From: Nitrospiraceae bacterium
GTDB taxonomy: Bacteria > Nitrospirota > Nitrospiria > Nitrospirales > Nitrospiraceae
NCBI GenBank assembly: GCA_919902665.1
Contig: CAKKRK010000142.1
Location: 1 to 64,000 of the forward strand
Length of the DNA: 64,000 nucleotides
Direction of reading: 5' to 3'
The position numbers were made by a program, and so were the translations under genes. Of the stretch, positions 45,705-54,111 are shown piece after piece. The notes below the pieces were generated by a model. That model did not search any database. It saw only the letters and a program-made list of their open reading frames with translations, and was not told the origin of the DNA. Position 1 is the stretch's first letter, and every line of letters starts with the position of its first letter.

Positions 45705-46943
45705 GTGAGTACAGGTGTATCGTATTCCATACGACTCGCAACAGCGGTTGGGGTGACCCTGGCCATGTTGGCGACATCCGCGCAGGCGCAAGAAATCATG
45801 AATCGTGGCGCAGTGACGGGGGTCAAGGTTGCTCCGGGTAACAGCAATCGAATTGACTTTGCCAACGCCAGAGCGATGGCCCTGCCTCAAGCGACGGAGG
45901 CTGTATCCGCGCAGGCTGAACAGGATTTGATCAGCAACTTAGTCAATCGATTCCAAGCCTCCGCTGCCACAGACAGTGGCCAAGTGGCAGGTTCTGAGGG
46001 TGATGGGTCGGCTCTCAATGCTATTGATCTTGACACATCTTCGGAGGCAATCAATACGCAGGCGGGGGGAGAATTTGAAACGCAGGAACATGGCACGTCA
46101 AATCATCCCTTTAGCACAGCGAAGGCCGATCTCAGGAATCTGAATGGTACGGCCCATCCGACTAATTTCACCTACCCCTATAGTCCGTCCGGTAAACTGT
46201 TCTTTAATATCGGCTCCAGCACGTTTGTGTGCTCCGCCTCATTGATCAAGAAAGGCGTTGTTGTCACAGCCGCGCACTGTGTGGCCGAGTTTGGATCAAG
46301 AACAAGGTTTTATACCAACTTCCGCTTTGTACCAGGGTATCGGAATGGCGTTGGGAATACTGCTCCCTCGCCTGGAAACTGGGCGGTCTCGCAAGCATGG
46401 GTCATGAGTAGCTATATCAATGGGGTGGCAGGGCAATGCGCCGCCACCGCTCCAGGTGTGGTCTGTAAGGATGATGTCGCGGTGCTCGAACTGACGCGAA
46501 AGAGCACCATTCCCAACTATCCAGGCACCGTGACTGGTTGGTATGGCTATGGGTGGAACCGGTTTGGCTTTACGTCAACTGGTCTGACCCATATCACTCA
46601 AACAGGCTATCCTGTCGGGCTCGATTTCGGGCAACTCATGCAGCGCAATGACTCACAGGGCTTTATCGCGTCCTCCACGCTCGTGAATAATACCGTCATT
46701 GGCTCCTTGATGACGGGCGGCTCCAGCGGAGGGCCATGGCTCCTCAATTTTGGAATTCGGCCGACGCTCAATGGAACAGCGAATGGGTCTTTCCCCAATC
46801 CAAACATTGTGATCGGGGTGACCAGCTGGGGTTATGTGAGTTCGGCCATCAAGCAACAGGGGGCCAGCCCCTTCACCAGCACGAACATTGTGCCGTTGGT
46901 CAATGCCGCTTGTGCAAGCTCAGATCCGCGTTGTGCGCCATAA
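45705..46943 (+). CDS. Secreted trypsin-like (V8-type) serine protease
   Basis: A 412-residue S1-fold preproprotein. GTG 45705 has an ideal AAGGAGG six bases upstream. Signal peptide cleavage is likely after AQA at 28. Residues 29-165 form a pro-region (QEIMNRGAVTGVKV, QAEQDLISNLVNRFQ). The catalytic domain starts near GKLFFNIG and carries His191 (VVVTAAHC), Asp257 (CKDDVAVLEL) and Ser341 (MTGGSSGGPW). CVCSA-type and C-terminal cysteines may form disulfides. The pro-region is duplicated in the gene at 47,319. It would act outside the cytoplasm; substrate unknown. Confidence 0.85.
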   Translation: MSTGVSYSIRLATAVGVTLAMLATSAQAQEIMNRGAVTGVKVAPGNSNRIDFANARAMALPQATEAVSAQAEQDLISNLVNRFQASAATDSGQVAGSEGDGSALNAIDLDTSSEAINTQAGGEFETQEHGTSNHPFSTAKADLRNLNGTAHPTNFTYPYSPSGKLFFNIGSSTFVCSASLIKKGVVVTAAHCVAEFGSRTRFYTNFRFVPGYRNGVGNTAPSPGNWAVSQAWVMSSYINGVAGQCAATAPGVVCKDDVAVLELTRKSTIPNYPGTVTGWYGYGWNRFGFTSTGLTHITQTGYPVGLDFGQLMQRNDSQGFIASSTLVNNTVIGSLMTGGSSGGPWLLNFGIRPTLNGTANGSFPNPNIVIGVTSWGYVSSAIKQQGASPFTSTNIVPLVNAACASSDPRCAP

Positions 46944-47318
46944 GACACGGACTGCTGAGCTATGAGGGAAAAATGATCTTGTAGGCAACTCACGGCTGCA
47001 GGATCGAATCGGAACTGAGGAAGGGGGGTCTTACCGACTGAGGTGGGGTCCCCCTTCCGACTTATGTCGGGGTTTCGTCTCTCAGTGTTTTTTCTATTCA
47101 GAAGCGGGAAACCTATACTATGGGCTCATCATTATGGATTCCATGGGCGTTGGTGCAGTTGACTGATTCTGTTGTGGGAGTGACAATAAGACTGCAACAC
47201 ACACGGGGTACTTCATAATGTGACGACGGTGTGTGCCAGTTGCGCTAGGAGCCAAGAATGGTTGATGTGAAGGGAAAGAAGGACACGTTGCAATATGTAC
47301 AGGCAAGGGAGGTGGGCC
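46944..47318 (+). other. Intergenic region between protease and pro-region paralogue
   Basis: About 375 nt. The first part holds the hairpins at 47,014-47,095. Beyond it a TATACT at 47,114-47,119 resembles a -10 but has no matching -35. AAGGGAGGTG just before 47,319 is a strong ribosome-binding site. No other gene is seen. Confidence 0.5.
47014..47095 (+). terminator. Hairpin cluster, probable terminator
   Basis: GGAAGGGGG (47,019-47,027) pairs with CCCCCTTCC (47,050-47,058); CCGAC/GTCGG forms a small hairpin at 47,057-47,070; ACTGAG (47,014-47,019) can pair with CTCAGT (47,081-47,086), followed by GTTTTTTCT. Competing pairings mean an attenuator is also possible. Confidence 0.5.
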
Positions 47319-47687
47319 ATGCACACGCTAGTCGGTCATTCCATACGAGTCGCAACATTGCTGGGAGTTACGCTGTCTATATGGACTATTTCAGCGCAGG
47401 CTCAAGAAATCATGCATAAGGGAGCAGTCACGGGGAGTAAAGTTCCCTCAGAAGGGCAGGACAACAAGATCGATTATAAGAATGCCGAAGCCATGCCCCT
47501 TCCGGCTGCGCCAGATAGTCTTGCAAAACAGGCGGAAAAAGACTTAATCGACAATCTTGTCAATCGGAACCGGCCTGTGGTCTCTGGGCCTGCCGGTCTG
47601 GAGCCAGGTTCTGAAGGCAATGGCATGCCAAATTCTGTTGAGCCGCGAACACCCTCAGGGCCACCCAATCCGAAGAAATTGAAGTAG
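47319..47687 (+). CDS. Stand-alone protease pro-region paralogue, exported
   Basis: A 122-residue exported protein from ATG 47319 (AAGGGAGGTG upstream; the earlier ATG 47295 lacks one). It aligns with the N-terminus of the protease at 45,705: signal RVATLLGVTLSIWTISAQAQ, then EIMHKGAVTGSKV, NKIDYKNAEAMPLPAAPDSLAKQAEKDLIDNLVNR and GSEGNG, but stops where the protease domain would follow, ending in a Pro/Lys-rich tail. There is no catalytic domain in any downstream frame. It could be a stand-alone inhibitor or folding helper, or a remnant of a duplicated gene that acquired a stop. Intact signal and ribosome-binding site favour expression. Confidence 0.75.
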   Translation: MHTLVGHSIRVATLLGVTLSIWTISAQAQEIMHKGAVTGSKVPSEGQDNKIDYKNAEAMPLPAAPDSLAKQAEKDLIDNLVNRNRPVVSGPAGLEPGSEGNGMPNSVEPRTPSGPPNPKKLK

Positions 47688-47817
47688 CCGTGCCTGGTGG
47701 GCCGTTCTACTCCTCCCTATATGGGCTGATGTTTACCACTGTGAGGCGAGGCATGTGTGCCGCGGTACACCTCAGCTGGCACTAGTTATCTTGATTCCGC
47801 AGTAGCCAGAGATATTG

Positions 47818-48270
47818 TCAAGAGTGGTGGATTTGGGTGATCAAGTCCGATCCTCCCGAGTTCCTGTTTGGTTGTCCTCTCGTTCGTTCCACAAACTGAT
47901 CCTTCTTGAAGACGACATCTGCACGGACGAGTAGAGCAGGTCGTGCGCATCGAGCCGCACCACGTGTTCTGCACGGCCTCCAGTTTGAACGCCATCGTCA
48001 GCCCGGCAGTGTATGAGCCGCCCCTTGGTCACCCCTGTCCGCAGCTTCACTGTGGCAAACGTCGACTCAATCAGGTTGGTCGACCAAATAGGTTTCTAGT
48101 GGTCAGCGGGGAAGTCGAAGTGAGTAGGGAGCTGCGGCATGTCCGCGAAGAGCGCTCTGGCGGCCTTTGGATACTTCGCCTCTGAGTGTAAGGTTGGGAA
48201 AGTGTTGAGGGAAGGACCGAACGATTGTGCAGGAAGTAGAAAGAAAGTGGAGCGAGGACCGTTGATAGAG
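47818..48270 (-). mobile_element. Degraded IS256-type transposase remnant
   Basis: Minus-strand fragments in three frames rebuild the C-terminal third of a mutator/IS256 transposase: AKYPKAARALFADMPQLPTHFDFPADH, then NLIESTFATVKLRTGVTKG, then TMAFKLEAVQNTWC, RLDAHDLL and RADVVFKKDQFVERT, ending at TGA (47,818-47,820). At least three frameshifts and one in-frame stop make it non-functional. The N-terminal two thirds including the DDE Asp residues are missing. No terminal inverted repeats were located. Confidence 0.75.
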
Positions 48271-48303
48271 TGTGAAGCCACAGCCGCTTACTGAACCGAC
48301 CAG
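48182..48303. repeat. Duplicated segment, copy A
   Basis: Second copy of the segment at 44,930-45,065 in the same orientation. It abuts the IS256-type remnant: the similarity ends at CTGAG (48,182-48,186), just where the transposase-like AKYPKA coding begins on the minus strand. This looks like a recombination or excision junction. Confidence 0.5.
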
Positions 48304-48532
48304 AGTAGTTTCTCGACGACGCTGTATCTCTATTAGTCCACATTGTTTATTCGGCCGAGTGCCTTCCTGGAAGATCGCTTGTTCCAGGGTACAGAAGAAC
48401 TGTTGGTGGGGAAGGGGGTCCTCAACGGCCAGAAGGTAACCCTGGGCGCTGGTCCGCACGACGCAAGAATGGTACCGTAAAATGCTGACATGAGTAATAC
48501 GTACATAGATGCGTATACCTAAGTGTTAGGCA

Positions 48533-48561
48533 TTGACTTGCCAGCGAGTCGGCACTATAAA
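48533..48561 (+). promoter_or_regulatory. Sigma-70-type promoter for the lipoprotein gene
   Basis: TTGACT (48,533-48,538) and TATAAA (48,556-48,561) have a 17-nt spacer. Transcription should begin near 48,568, upstream of the ATGs at 48,590 and 48,614, which excludes the longest open frame as the true start. Confidence 0.7.
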
Positions 48562-48613
48562 TCGGTCCACTTCGTCATGGCGTCACGCCATGCAACTAGA
48601 AAGGTCTAGAGGG

Positions 48614-49153
48614 ATGGGTGCATTGCGGTCTTGCCCACCGGTGCGGTCTGCGTTCCTGAGATGGTTGCTGAGCCTGGGGCTTCTCATGGGACTGTTCGCC
48701 TGTGGGCCGGCGCCATCCGACCCTGCGCCGAGCGTGGATGCACGTACGGATCTGAGGGGGGTGTCCACGGTGCCTTCCGTGCCACAGGATAGCCCATCAT
48801 CTCGCAACGATCCCACCAAGCCGACGCCGAGCGACGTGACGCTCGCCTCTTCTCGTGAGTCGGTCTCTGATCAGAAAAAAGATCCAGCGCCACGACCTGA
48901 TCGCGCACTCCTGTCCGACCGGACCCAACCGTCGGTGGATGTTTCGGAGCAGCCTGGTGTTCTTCCATTGATGAATGTGTGGACGCAGGAGGGACTGCCC
49001 GTATCAGTCGTGGTGCTCGAAGACCCGACCGACGACGCGAGCCTCGAAGAAGACGCGAACAACGAGCGACACAACTGGGATGTCGCGCATGCAACGGAGC
49101 AGTTGGAAGATGAACAGGAACAAGAGGAAAGATCCGGCGAGCGGAACGAATGA
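48614..49153 (+). CDS. Putative acidic lipoprotein
   Basis: From ATG 48614 the protein has 179 residues with a lipoprotein signal (SAFLRWLLSLGLLMGLFACG, lipidated Cys near residue 30). The mature part is rich in Pro, Ser, Asp and Glu, low in predicted structure, with a short hydrophobic core (GLPVSVVVLED) and a strongly acidic end (TEQLEDEQEQEERSGERNE). ATG 48590 is an alternative start. I do not recognise a family. It sits between the IS remnant and the second protease with its own promoter. Confidence 0.6.
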   Translation: MGALRSCPPVRSAFLRWLLSLGLLMGLFACGPAPSDPAPSVDARTDLRGVSTVPSVPQDSPSSRNDPTKPTPSDVTLASSRESVSDQKKDPAPRPDRALLSDRTQPSVDVSEQPGVLPLMNVWTQEGLPVSVVVLEDPTDDASLEEDANNERHNWDVAHATEQLEDEQEQEERSGERNE

Positions 49154-49418
49154 CGCGCGTGGGGCGCAGGCCCCGCGGACATTCGTAGCTAAGATGTTGT
49201 GGGTGTTGAGAGCGGCTGGCCGTGGCGGGACTCGTCATGAACGACCAGTCTGAAGAGAGTGAGCAGATGAGTTGCTCGATCGCAATGGACGGAATAGCCC
49301 GCGCCTGATATCGAAAGGATGAGTTGCTTTCAATGGCGCGTGGACATGCGCGTTACTCGACAGGGAGTGACGGGATCAGTGGGCCAGGTACAATCTCAAT
49401 AACCGAGGAGGATTGTTT

Positions 49419-50585
49419 ATGAGAACGCGAAACGCACTTGTCACGATCATGCCGGCTGTGCTGGCAGTCGTGTGTATGCAGAGCAGCAACACGGAGGCAC
49501 AGGACAGCACGGAGACACGGCTCAGCGCAGCAGTCAGCACGGGCGCGTCGCTTGGATTTCAGGTCAGCAAACAGACGACGGAAGTGCAGGCGGCATCGAC
49601 TTTGGCATATTGGACGCCGGAGCGGCTTGCGAACGCGAAGCCGATGCTGCCTCTGCTGAATGAGCGAGCGGTGGCTGCTGAGGCAACTGCGCAGGGGGAT
49701 GGGGTATCAGTCTCTCTCCCGGGGAAACGTCCTACCGCCACGGCCAGTGCGGATTCGGCTGTGCGTCTCTACGACCCAGCGCAGGTCCAGATTCAGTCCG
49801 AAGCTGGGGGGGTCGAGGCGCAAGCGGTGGGGTCTTTGGGGGCCCACTTCACCAGTGCACGGGTTAACCAGCCAGCCTTAGAGACTATCTATCCAAATCG
49901 GACGGTCGGCAAACTGTTCTTCACTGAAAATGCTACAGGAATTAATAAGGTCTGCTCCGCCTCGGTGCTTCGGCACAGGGTCGTGCTCACAGCAGGGCAC
50001 TGTGTCCATCGTGGGAGCGGCGGAACTGCAGGATTTCATCGTAACTTCCTGTTCATCCCGGCATTCAGAGATGGGGCTGCGCCTCTGGGAACTTTTACAC
50101 CCCGTTATGTGGCCACGACCTCCACGTGGGCCACGGGTGGTGGCGTGGTCCCCAATGCAGCGGATTTCGGGATGTTCGAAATGAACGATAGGTCTGGCGT
50201 GAGAATCGGTAGCATCACGGGGTTCTTGGGGTACGCGACCTCCCGCCTTATTCCCAACCACACGACGAAGCTCGGCTATCCGTGTAACCTCGATAGCTGC
50301 CAGAAAATGCAGCAGGTGACGTCGCAAAGCTTTCGGGCGGTCAGTCCCAACAACGTCGAATATGGTTCGAATGCCCGAGGCGGCTCGAGCGGCGGTCCGT
50401 GGGTGCAAAACTTTGGTATTCAGGGCGTGGGTGGATTGACGACCGGCTTGAATCAGGTTGTCGGGGTGACTTCCTATGGGTACGTCTCGCTGGATCCGAA
50501 GGTCCAGGGCAGCCCCATCCCTGACAGCCGGTTCCTTTCGTTGCTGAATCTGGTCTGTGCTCAGAGGGCCGGCAACTGCAGCTAA
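49419..50585 (+). CDS. Second secreted trypsin-like serine protease
   Basis: A 388-residue preproprotein from ATG 49419 with GAGGAGGA upstream. The signal peptide ends near TEA-QD (28). Residues about 29-160 form a pro-region unlike that of the first protease. The catalytic domain begins at VGKLFFTE and has His194 (VVLTAGHC), Asp249 (NAADFGMFEM) and Ser324 (ARGGSSGGPW). Both proteases share GKLFF, the GGSSGGPW(L/V)xNFGI motif and VxGVTSYGYVS/VTSWGYVS, so the catalytic domains are paralogous. A strong hairpin follows. Confidence 0.85.
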   Translation: MRTRNALVTIMPAVLAVVCMQSSNTEAQDSTETRLSAAVSTGASLGFQVSKQTTEVQAASTLAYWTPERLANAKPMLPLLNERAVAAEATAQGDGVSVSLPGKRPTATASADSAVRLYDPAQVQIQSEAGGVEAQAVGSLGAHFTSARVNQPALETIYPNRTVGKLFFTENATGINKVCSASVLRHRVVLTAGHCVHRGSGGTAGFHRNFLFIPAFRDGAAPLGTFTPRYVATTSTWATGGGVVPNAADFGMFEMNDRSGVRIGSITGFLGYATSRLIPNHTTKLGYPCNLDSCQKMQQVTSQSFRAVSPNNVEYGSNARGGSSGGPWVQNFGIQGVGGLTTGLNQVVGVTSYGYVSLDPKVQGSPIPDSRFLSLLNLVCAQRAGNCS

Positions 50586-50601
50586 AATCCTATAGATAAC
50601 A

Positions 50602-50636
50602 GTGGCGGGTGCGATTGTCGCACCCGCCACCCTTTC
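50602..50636 (+). terminator. Hairpin after the second protease
   Basis: A perfect 13-bp stem GTGGCGGGTGCGA (50,602-50,614) with TCGCACCCGCCAC (50,618-50,630), 3-nt loop, followed only by CCTTTC. The stem is very stable but the T-tract is weak. Confidence 0.6.
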
Positions 50637-50882
50637 ACCCCAGCGTGTCAAGCCGCGCATTTCACCGAACAAGCCCGCAGCAAGTGAAGAAGCGAAGCAG
50701 GACATGCCAAGCTTTGCGTGAACCGCTCGCTTCGATCGCATGCGAGCGGATACCGACCTTGCCCTCGCGTTCCTCTGTACGGTAACCCTCTGGGCGATGT
50801 GAGAATGAAGGAGGATGGTTGTTTCCATCGCCTGCTCGGGGAATGTCGTCGTGTTTCTCTGACGAGGGCGTATCCCGTGAGA

Positions 50883-51464
50883 TCAGGGCGTTCTGGTCAG
50901 GCGAAACGACGTCAGCATTTTCTCGCCCTCGGGACCAAAGGGGATGAGGCCGTACATGTACCGGTCGGTTGCGAAATAGAGGAACTCGTTGGGCGCGAGC
51001 TGCTGCCGGAGTGCGACCCTCAGTCCTTCGTGTGCCCCCTGCAGTTGAACGGGAGTAATCTCGCTGCCGGGAGGCAGCAGGCCGAAGGAGTTGAGCCAAT
51101 CACGCAGCGAGCGTCCCGACGGTCGCGGGAATACCTGGATGGTCAACATGGGCGGTTCAAGATCCGCAAACTGGCCGGTTGCGATGTCTTTCCGTTGTAA
51201 GCGTACGCGCTGGACCGCCGCCGGCTGTGTGGGTGTTGGGTGGGTGACTTCCTTGAGGATCACGTACTCTTTGGGATATTCGACGGCAAAGCCATAGGTT
51301 GGGTCGGTGTGCATCTGCCAGTCCTTCGTCTGGATGACAGGCGACATTCCCGTCGGCCTGTCGAGTTGCCGCGCGGCACTGTCGCAACTGGCCCAGATCA
51401 CACTTGCGACAATCACATAGGAAAGCCATACGACTCGAAACAGGATTGGCGCATCGTTCACCAT
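50883..51464 (-). CDS. Conserved-looking exported protein of unknown function
   Basis: A 193-residue protein with an N-terminal hydrophobic helix (VVWLSYVIVASVIWASCDS) that could be a signal or a lipobox ending in Cys27, though Trp at -3 is unusual. The mature part has the DPTYGFAVEYPKEYVILKEV motif seen in small PsbP-like lipoproteins, then strands (VQRVRLQRKDI, MLTIQVFPRPSGRSLRDWLNSFGLLPPGSEITPVQL) and YMYGLIPFGPEGEKMLTSFRL. No function can be assigned. It runs toward the protease gene with about 300 nt between their ends. Confidence 0.6.
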   Translation of the reverse strand: MVNDAPILFRVVWLSYVIVASVIWASCDSAARQLDRPTGMSPVIQTKDWQMHTDPTYGFAVEYPKEYVILKEVTHPTPTQPAAVQRVRLQRKDIATGQFADLEPPMLTIQVFPRPSGRSLRDWLNSFGLLPPGSEITPVQLQGAHEGLRVALRQQLAPNEFLYFATDRYMYGLIPFGPEGEKMLTSFRLTRTP

Positions 51465-51767
51465 CTATGTCCCTATCCGTCCTCCGCTCCTGTATGCATT
51501 CGATGAATCATCAATAGTAAGCCGTCGATCGAATGCCAGAGCGTGGAGCAACACTGGCTCCGAGCTACCTTGCGCTGAGCTGGCCGAGGCTGTCAATGTT
51601 TCCCTCTTCCTCTTTCCTGGGTTATCGCGCGGGAAGGGTTGAGTAAATGGCGTCAGGTCGTTCGATGGCGCGGTGATGGCTGACGGCGTGGCAAGCGTTA
51701 CCGCATCGCAACGCTGTGTCTGTCCACAATCCGGCCCGAACCCCCCCTGCTCATCACACTAATTGGG
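51465..51767 (+). other. Intergenic gap, nothing recognised
   Basis: About 300 nt between two minus-strand genes. No conserved frame, hairpin with a T-tract or clear promoter is seen. Confidence 0.4.
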
Positions 51768-54047
51768 CTACAAGCGTCCGAATGTTCGTTCAAAGAACTC
51801 TTTGGTGAGCTTCATATGCTGCGCGATATCCGTTTGCAGATGGCGTGCGCCGGCCTGCCAGTCATCCGTTGTGTAGCCAACCCGGCGGGCGAGGAAGATA
51901 AATTCGTCGGAGTCGGTTGGTGGAAGGACCCGATCTTTGGCGTTGCCACGGACCATGCGTAGGCCGTCGATGAGCATGCGGATAAAGAAGTAGGCCTTGC
52001 GGAGAATCTCGCCGTCTTGCCTCGTGACAAGGCCACAATCGACGAGGGTCGCCAGCGCCTGCATGGTGTTGGGAGTGCGCAGGACAGGGAGCCGATGGCC
52101 ATGCATGATTTGGAGGTATTGCATGGCATACTCGATATCGACGATACCACCGGGGCTATGCTTCAAGTTGACGGTGTCGCGCTCCACCAGCTGCTTGAGT
52201 TGCTGTCGGCGCAAGGCGAGGGCATCGGGGATATTCCAGGTTTTCCCGCTATAAACGTAGCTGTCGCGATGGGCCTCGACGCGCTTTCCAAGGGCCGCAT
52301 CACCCGCTACATGCCGCAGCTTGATCAATGACTGACGCTCGAATGGCGCAGCCAGGCCGCTGTCACTGTAGTACTTGGTGATCTCGTCAAAGGGATTGGT
52401 CAAAGAGCCTTTTCCGCCGTGAGGGCGGAGACGCACGTCGAGGTGAAAGATGCCTTCCTGCTTGGCCTCGATCCACTGCAGCAGTTTGGCCCCCAACCGC
52501 TCAAAGTATTCGCTGTTCTCGATCGGCTGCTTACCGGCTGTGCGACCGGCGTCCTCATACACGAACATCACTTCAATGTCAGAGGCGTAGCCGAGTTCCT
52601 TGCCACCGAACTTGCCCAAGCCCAGTACGGTGAAGGGACAGGGTTTTTTATTGGCCAAGCGTGGCGGGCCATGCATCGCATTCAGCTTGGCTTGGCAGTC
52701 TTTCAAGCTCCGATCGAGGATAACTTCGGCTAGTTGGGTCAATGCAGCTGAAAAATCAGGCAGCGCTGTGTCTGGCTCGACGATGTGCTTCATATCGATG
52801 CGGAACAGTTCACGGTCCTTGAGGCTATTCAGCGCGGCCTTTCGATCCTCGTCGGTTTTGGCTTTATTCACCAGGCGATCGAGTTCCTTGCGAAGCGTAG
52901 CTTTTGGGGTTATGAGAGGCGCATCGCGATAATCTTGCAGGAGCGGCAGCAGGTTGCTGTGTTGACGGCGCAGAAAGTCTTCCCAGAGAAAATCGCTGGC
53001 CCCGAGCAGACGAGCGAGCAGGGGAAACGTTTTCTTGTCGCTGAGAAACGCCAAGGCTTCTTGCTGGGCTTTCCCTTTCGCTTGCTGCACCGTCAGGTCA
53101 AGAAACTGGTCAAAGGCCTCCAAGGCTTTGGTTGGGTCAGGAGCCCATGTCAGGGCATGGGTGAATTGTTTGATGAGCACGGCCGTCTGGCGCAGCTGCT
53201 GCTGATCGGTTGCATCGGTCAGCTTCTGGCCATGGCGGTTGCGGACATAGAAGCGATCGTGAATCTTCCCTTCCTCGACGTCGAACTGTGCTTTGGAAAT
53301 GTACACGTTGCGCATGGCCAGGGCGTTGGCGAAGGCGTACAGAAAAGCTGGGGTATCGTCCGACCGGATATCCATGACCGTGTCGGTGGGAGATTGGCTG
53401 TTGTCGAATGTGATCTGCACCGGATGGAGCAGACCACCAAAAGATGCACGGCGCTTGCCGAGCTGTTCGACCAGCCGTCGATTCACTGCACAGCGGGCCT
53501 CCGTAAATTGTCCTTTATCGAGCAATCTGATTACTAAGTGGAGCGCATCCGCCAGGTGTTTCTGTTGAATGTCGCCCAATTCCATTCCTGGTACCGGCAG
53601 CACACGGAACACATCGACGATTTTTTTTCTGGTCAGCCCTGGACTGCCCGTGGTGCGGGCGCGCGGTCCGTATCCTGCCCAACTTGTGCGAGCGAGCGGC
53701 ACAGCCGCTTGTTCGCCAAACGTATAAATATCTCCTTCTTCGATATTCAGGCCGAATGCAGAGAGCAGGCCGCAAATCGTGGCGAATTCAGAGAAGTAAT
53801 CATAGGCCACGATCGTGACCTCAAATCGTGTATCGTGCAGCTCGGTAAAGGCAATTGCGCAGGGGCGTTCCGGGGTGAGCTGAGCCGTCGAGCGGATATG
53901 AGCGGCAATCGTCGGGGGTTCGAATTTCCGGAAATATTCTGGGTCCATGCGGCTGGAAAAATCATGTAGGATCTCGGGCGCAATATCAGGACACAGGGGA
54001 CGGACTGTGCTGAGCAGCGCGGTACGATCGGGAGCGTCAGTGGACAT
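51768..54047 (-). CDS. ACT-ACT-GlnE-type adenylyltransferase
   Basis: A 759-residue protein. Residues about 75-155 (FEVTIVAYDYFSEFATICGLLSAFGLNIEEGDIYT) and 210-285 (TVMDIRSDDTPAFLYAFANALAMRNVYISKAQFDVEEGKIHDRFYVRN) resemble the tandem ACT domains of GlnD. From about 330 it matches one half of GlnE: the nucleotidyltransferase motif GLGKFGGKELGYASDIEVMFVYED near 474, FHLDVRLRPHGGKGSL, and SPGGIVDIEYAMQYLQIMHG. The ELGYxSD wording resembles the adenylylating (AT) half. It probably adenylylates glutamine synthetase. The ACT fusion suggests direct glutamine sensing, an inference. It shares a 64-nt divergent promoter region with the next gene. Confidence 0.75.
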   Translation of the reverse strand: MSTDAPDRTALLSTVRPLCPDIAPEILHDFSSRMDPEYFRKFEPPTIAAHIRSTAQLTPERPCAIAFTELHDTRFEVTIVAYDYFSEFATICGLLSAFGLNIEEGDIYTFGEQAAVPLARTSWAGYGPRARTTGSPGLTRKKIVDVFRVLPVPGMELGDIQQKHLADALHLVIRLLDKGQFTEARCAVNRRLVEQLGKRRASFGGLLHPVQITFDNSQSPTDTVMDIRSDDTPAFLYAFANALAMRNVYISKAQFDVEEGKIHDRFYVRNRHGQKLTDATDQQQLRQTAVLIKQFTHALTWAPDPTKALEAFDQFLDLTVQQAKGKAQQEALAFLSDKKTFPLLARLLGASDFLWEDFLRRQHSNLLPLLQDYRDAPLITPKATLRKELDRLVNKAKTDEDRKAALNSLKDRELFRIDMKHIVEPDTALPDFSAALTQLAEVILDRSLKDCQAKLNAMHGPPRLANKKPCPFTVLGLGKFGGKELGYASDIEVMFVYEDAGRTAGKQPIENSEYFERLGAKLLQWIEAKQEGIFHLDVRLRPHGGKGSLTNPFDEITKYYSDSGLAAPFERQSLIKLRHVAGDAALGKRVEAHRDSYVYSGKTWNIPDALALRRQQLKQLVERDTVNLKHSPGGIVDIEYAMQYLQIMHGHRLPVLRTPNTMQALATLVDCGLVTRQDGEILRKAYFFIRMLIDGLRMVRGNAKDRVLPPTDSDEFIFLARRVGYTTDDWQAGARHLQTDIAQHMKLTKEFFERTFGRL

Positions 54048-54111
54048 GGACGTTAGTATACCCGAATGGTTTCATTGTGCGTAGAGGAACCCCTGAGTAT
54101 AATGCCGCTCC

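Noticed and set aside
45720-45734. TCGTAT-TCC-ATACGA dyad inside the start of the first protease gene
   Set aside because: It lies in the signal-peptide codons and is not preserved in the pro-region paralogue, so it is probably chance.
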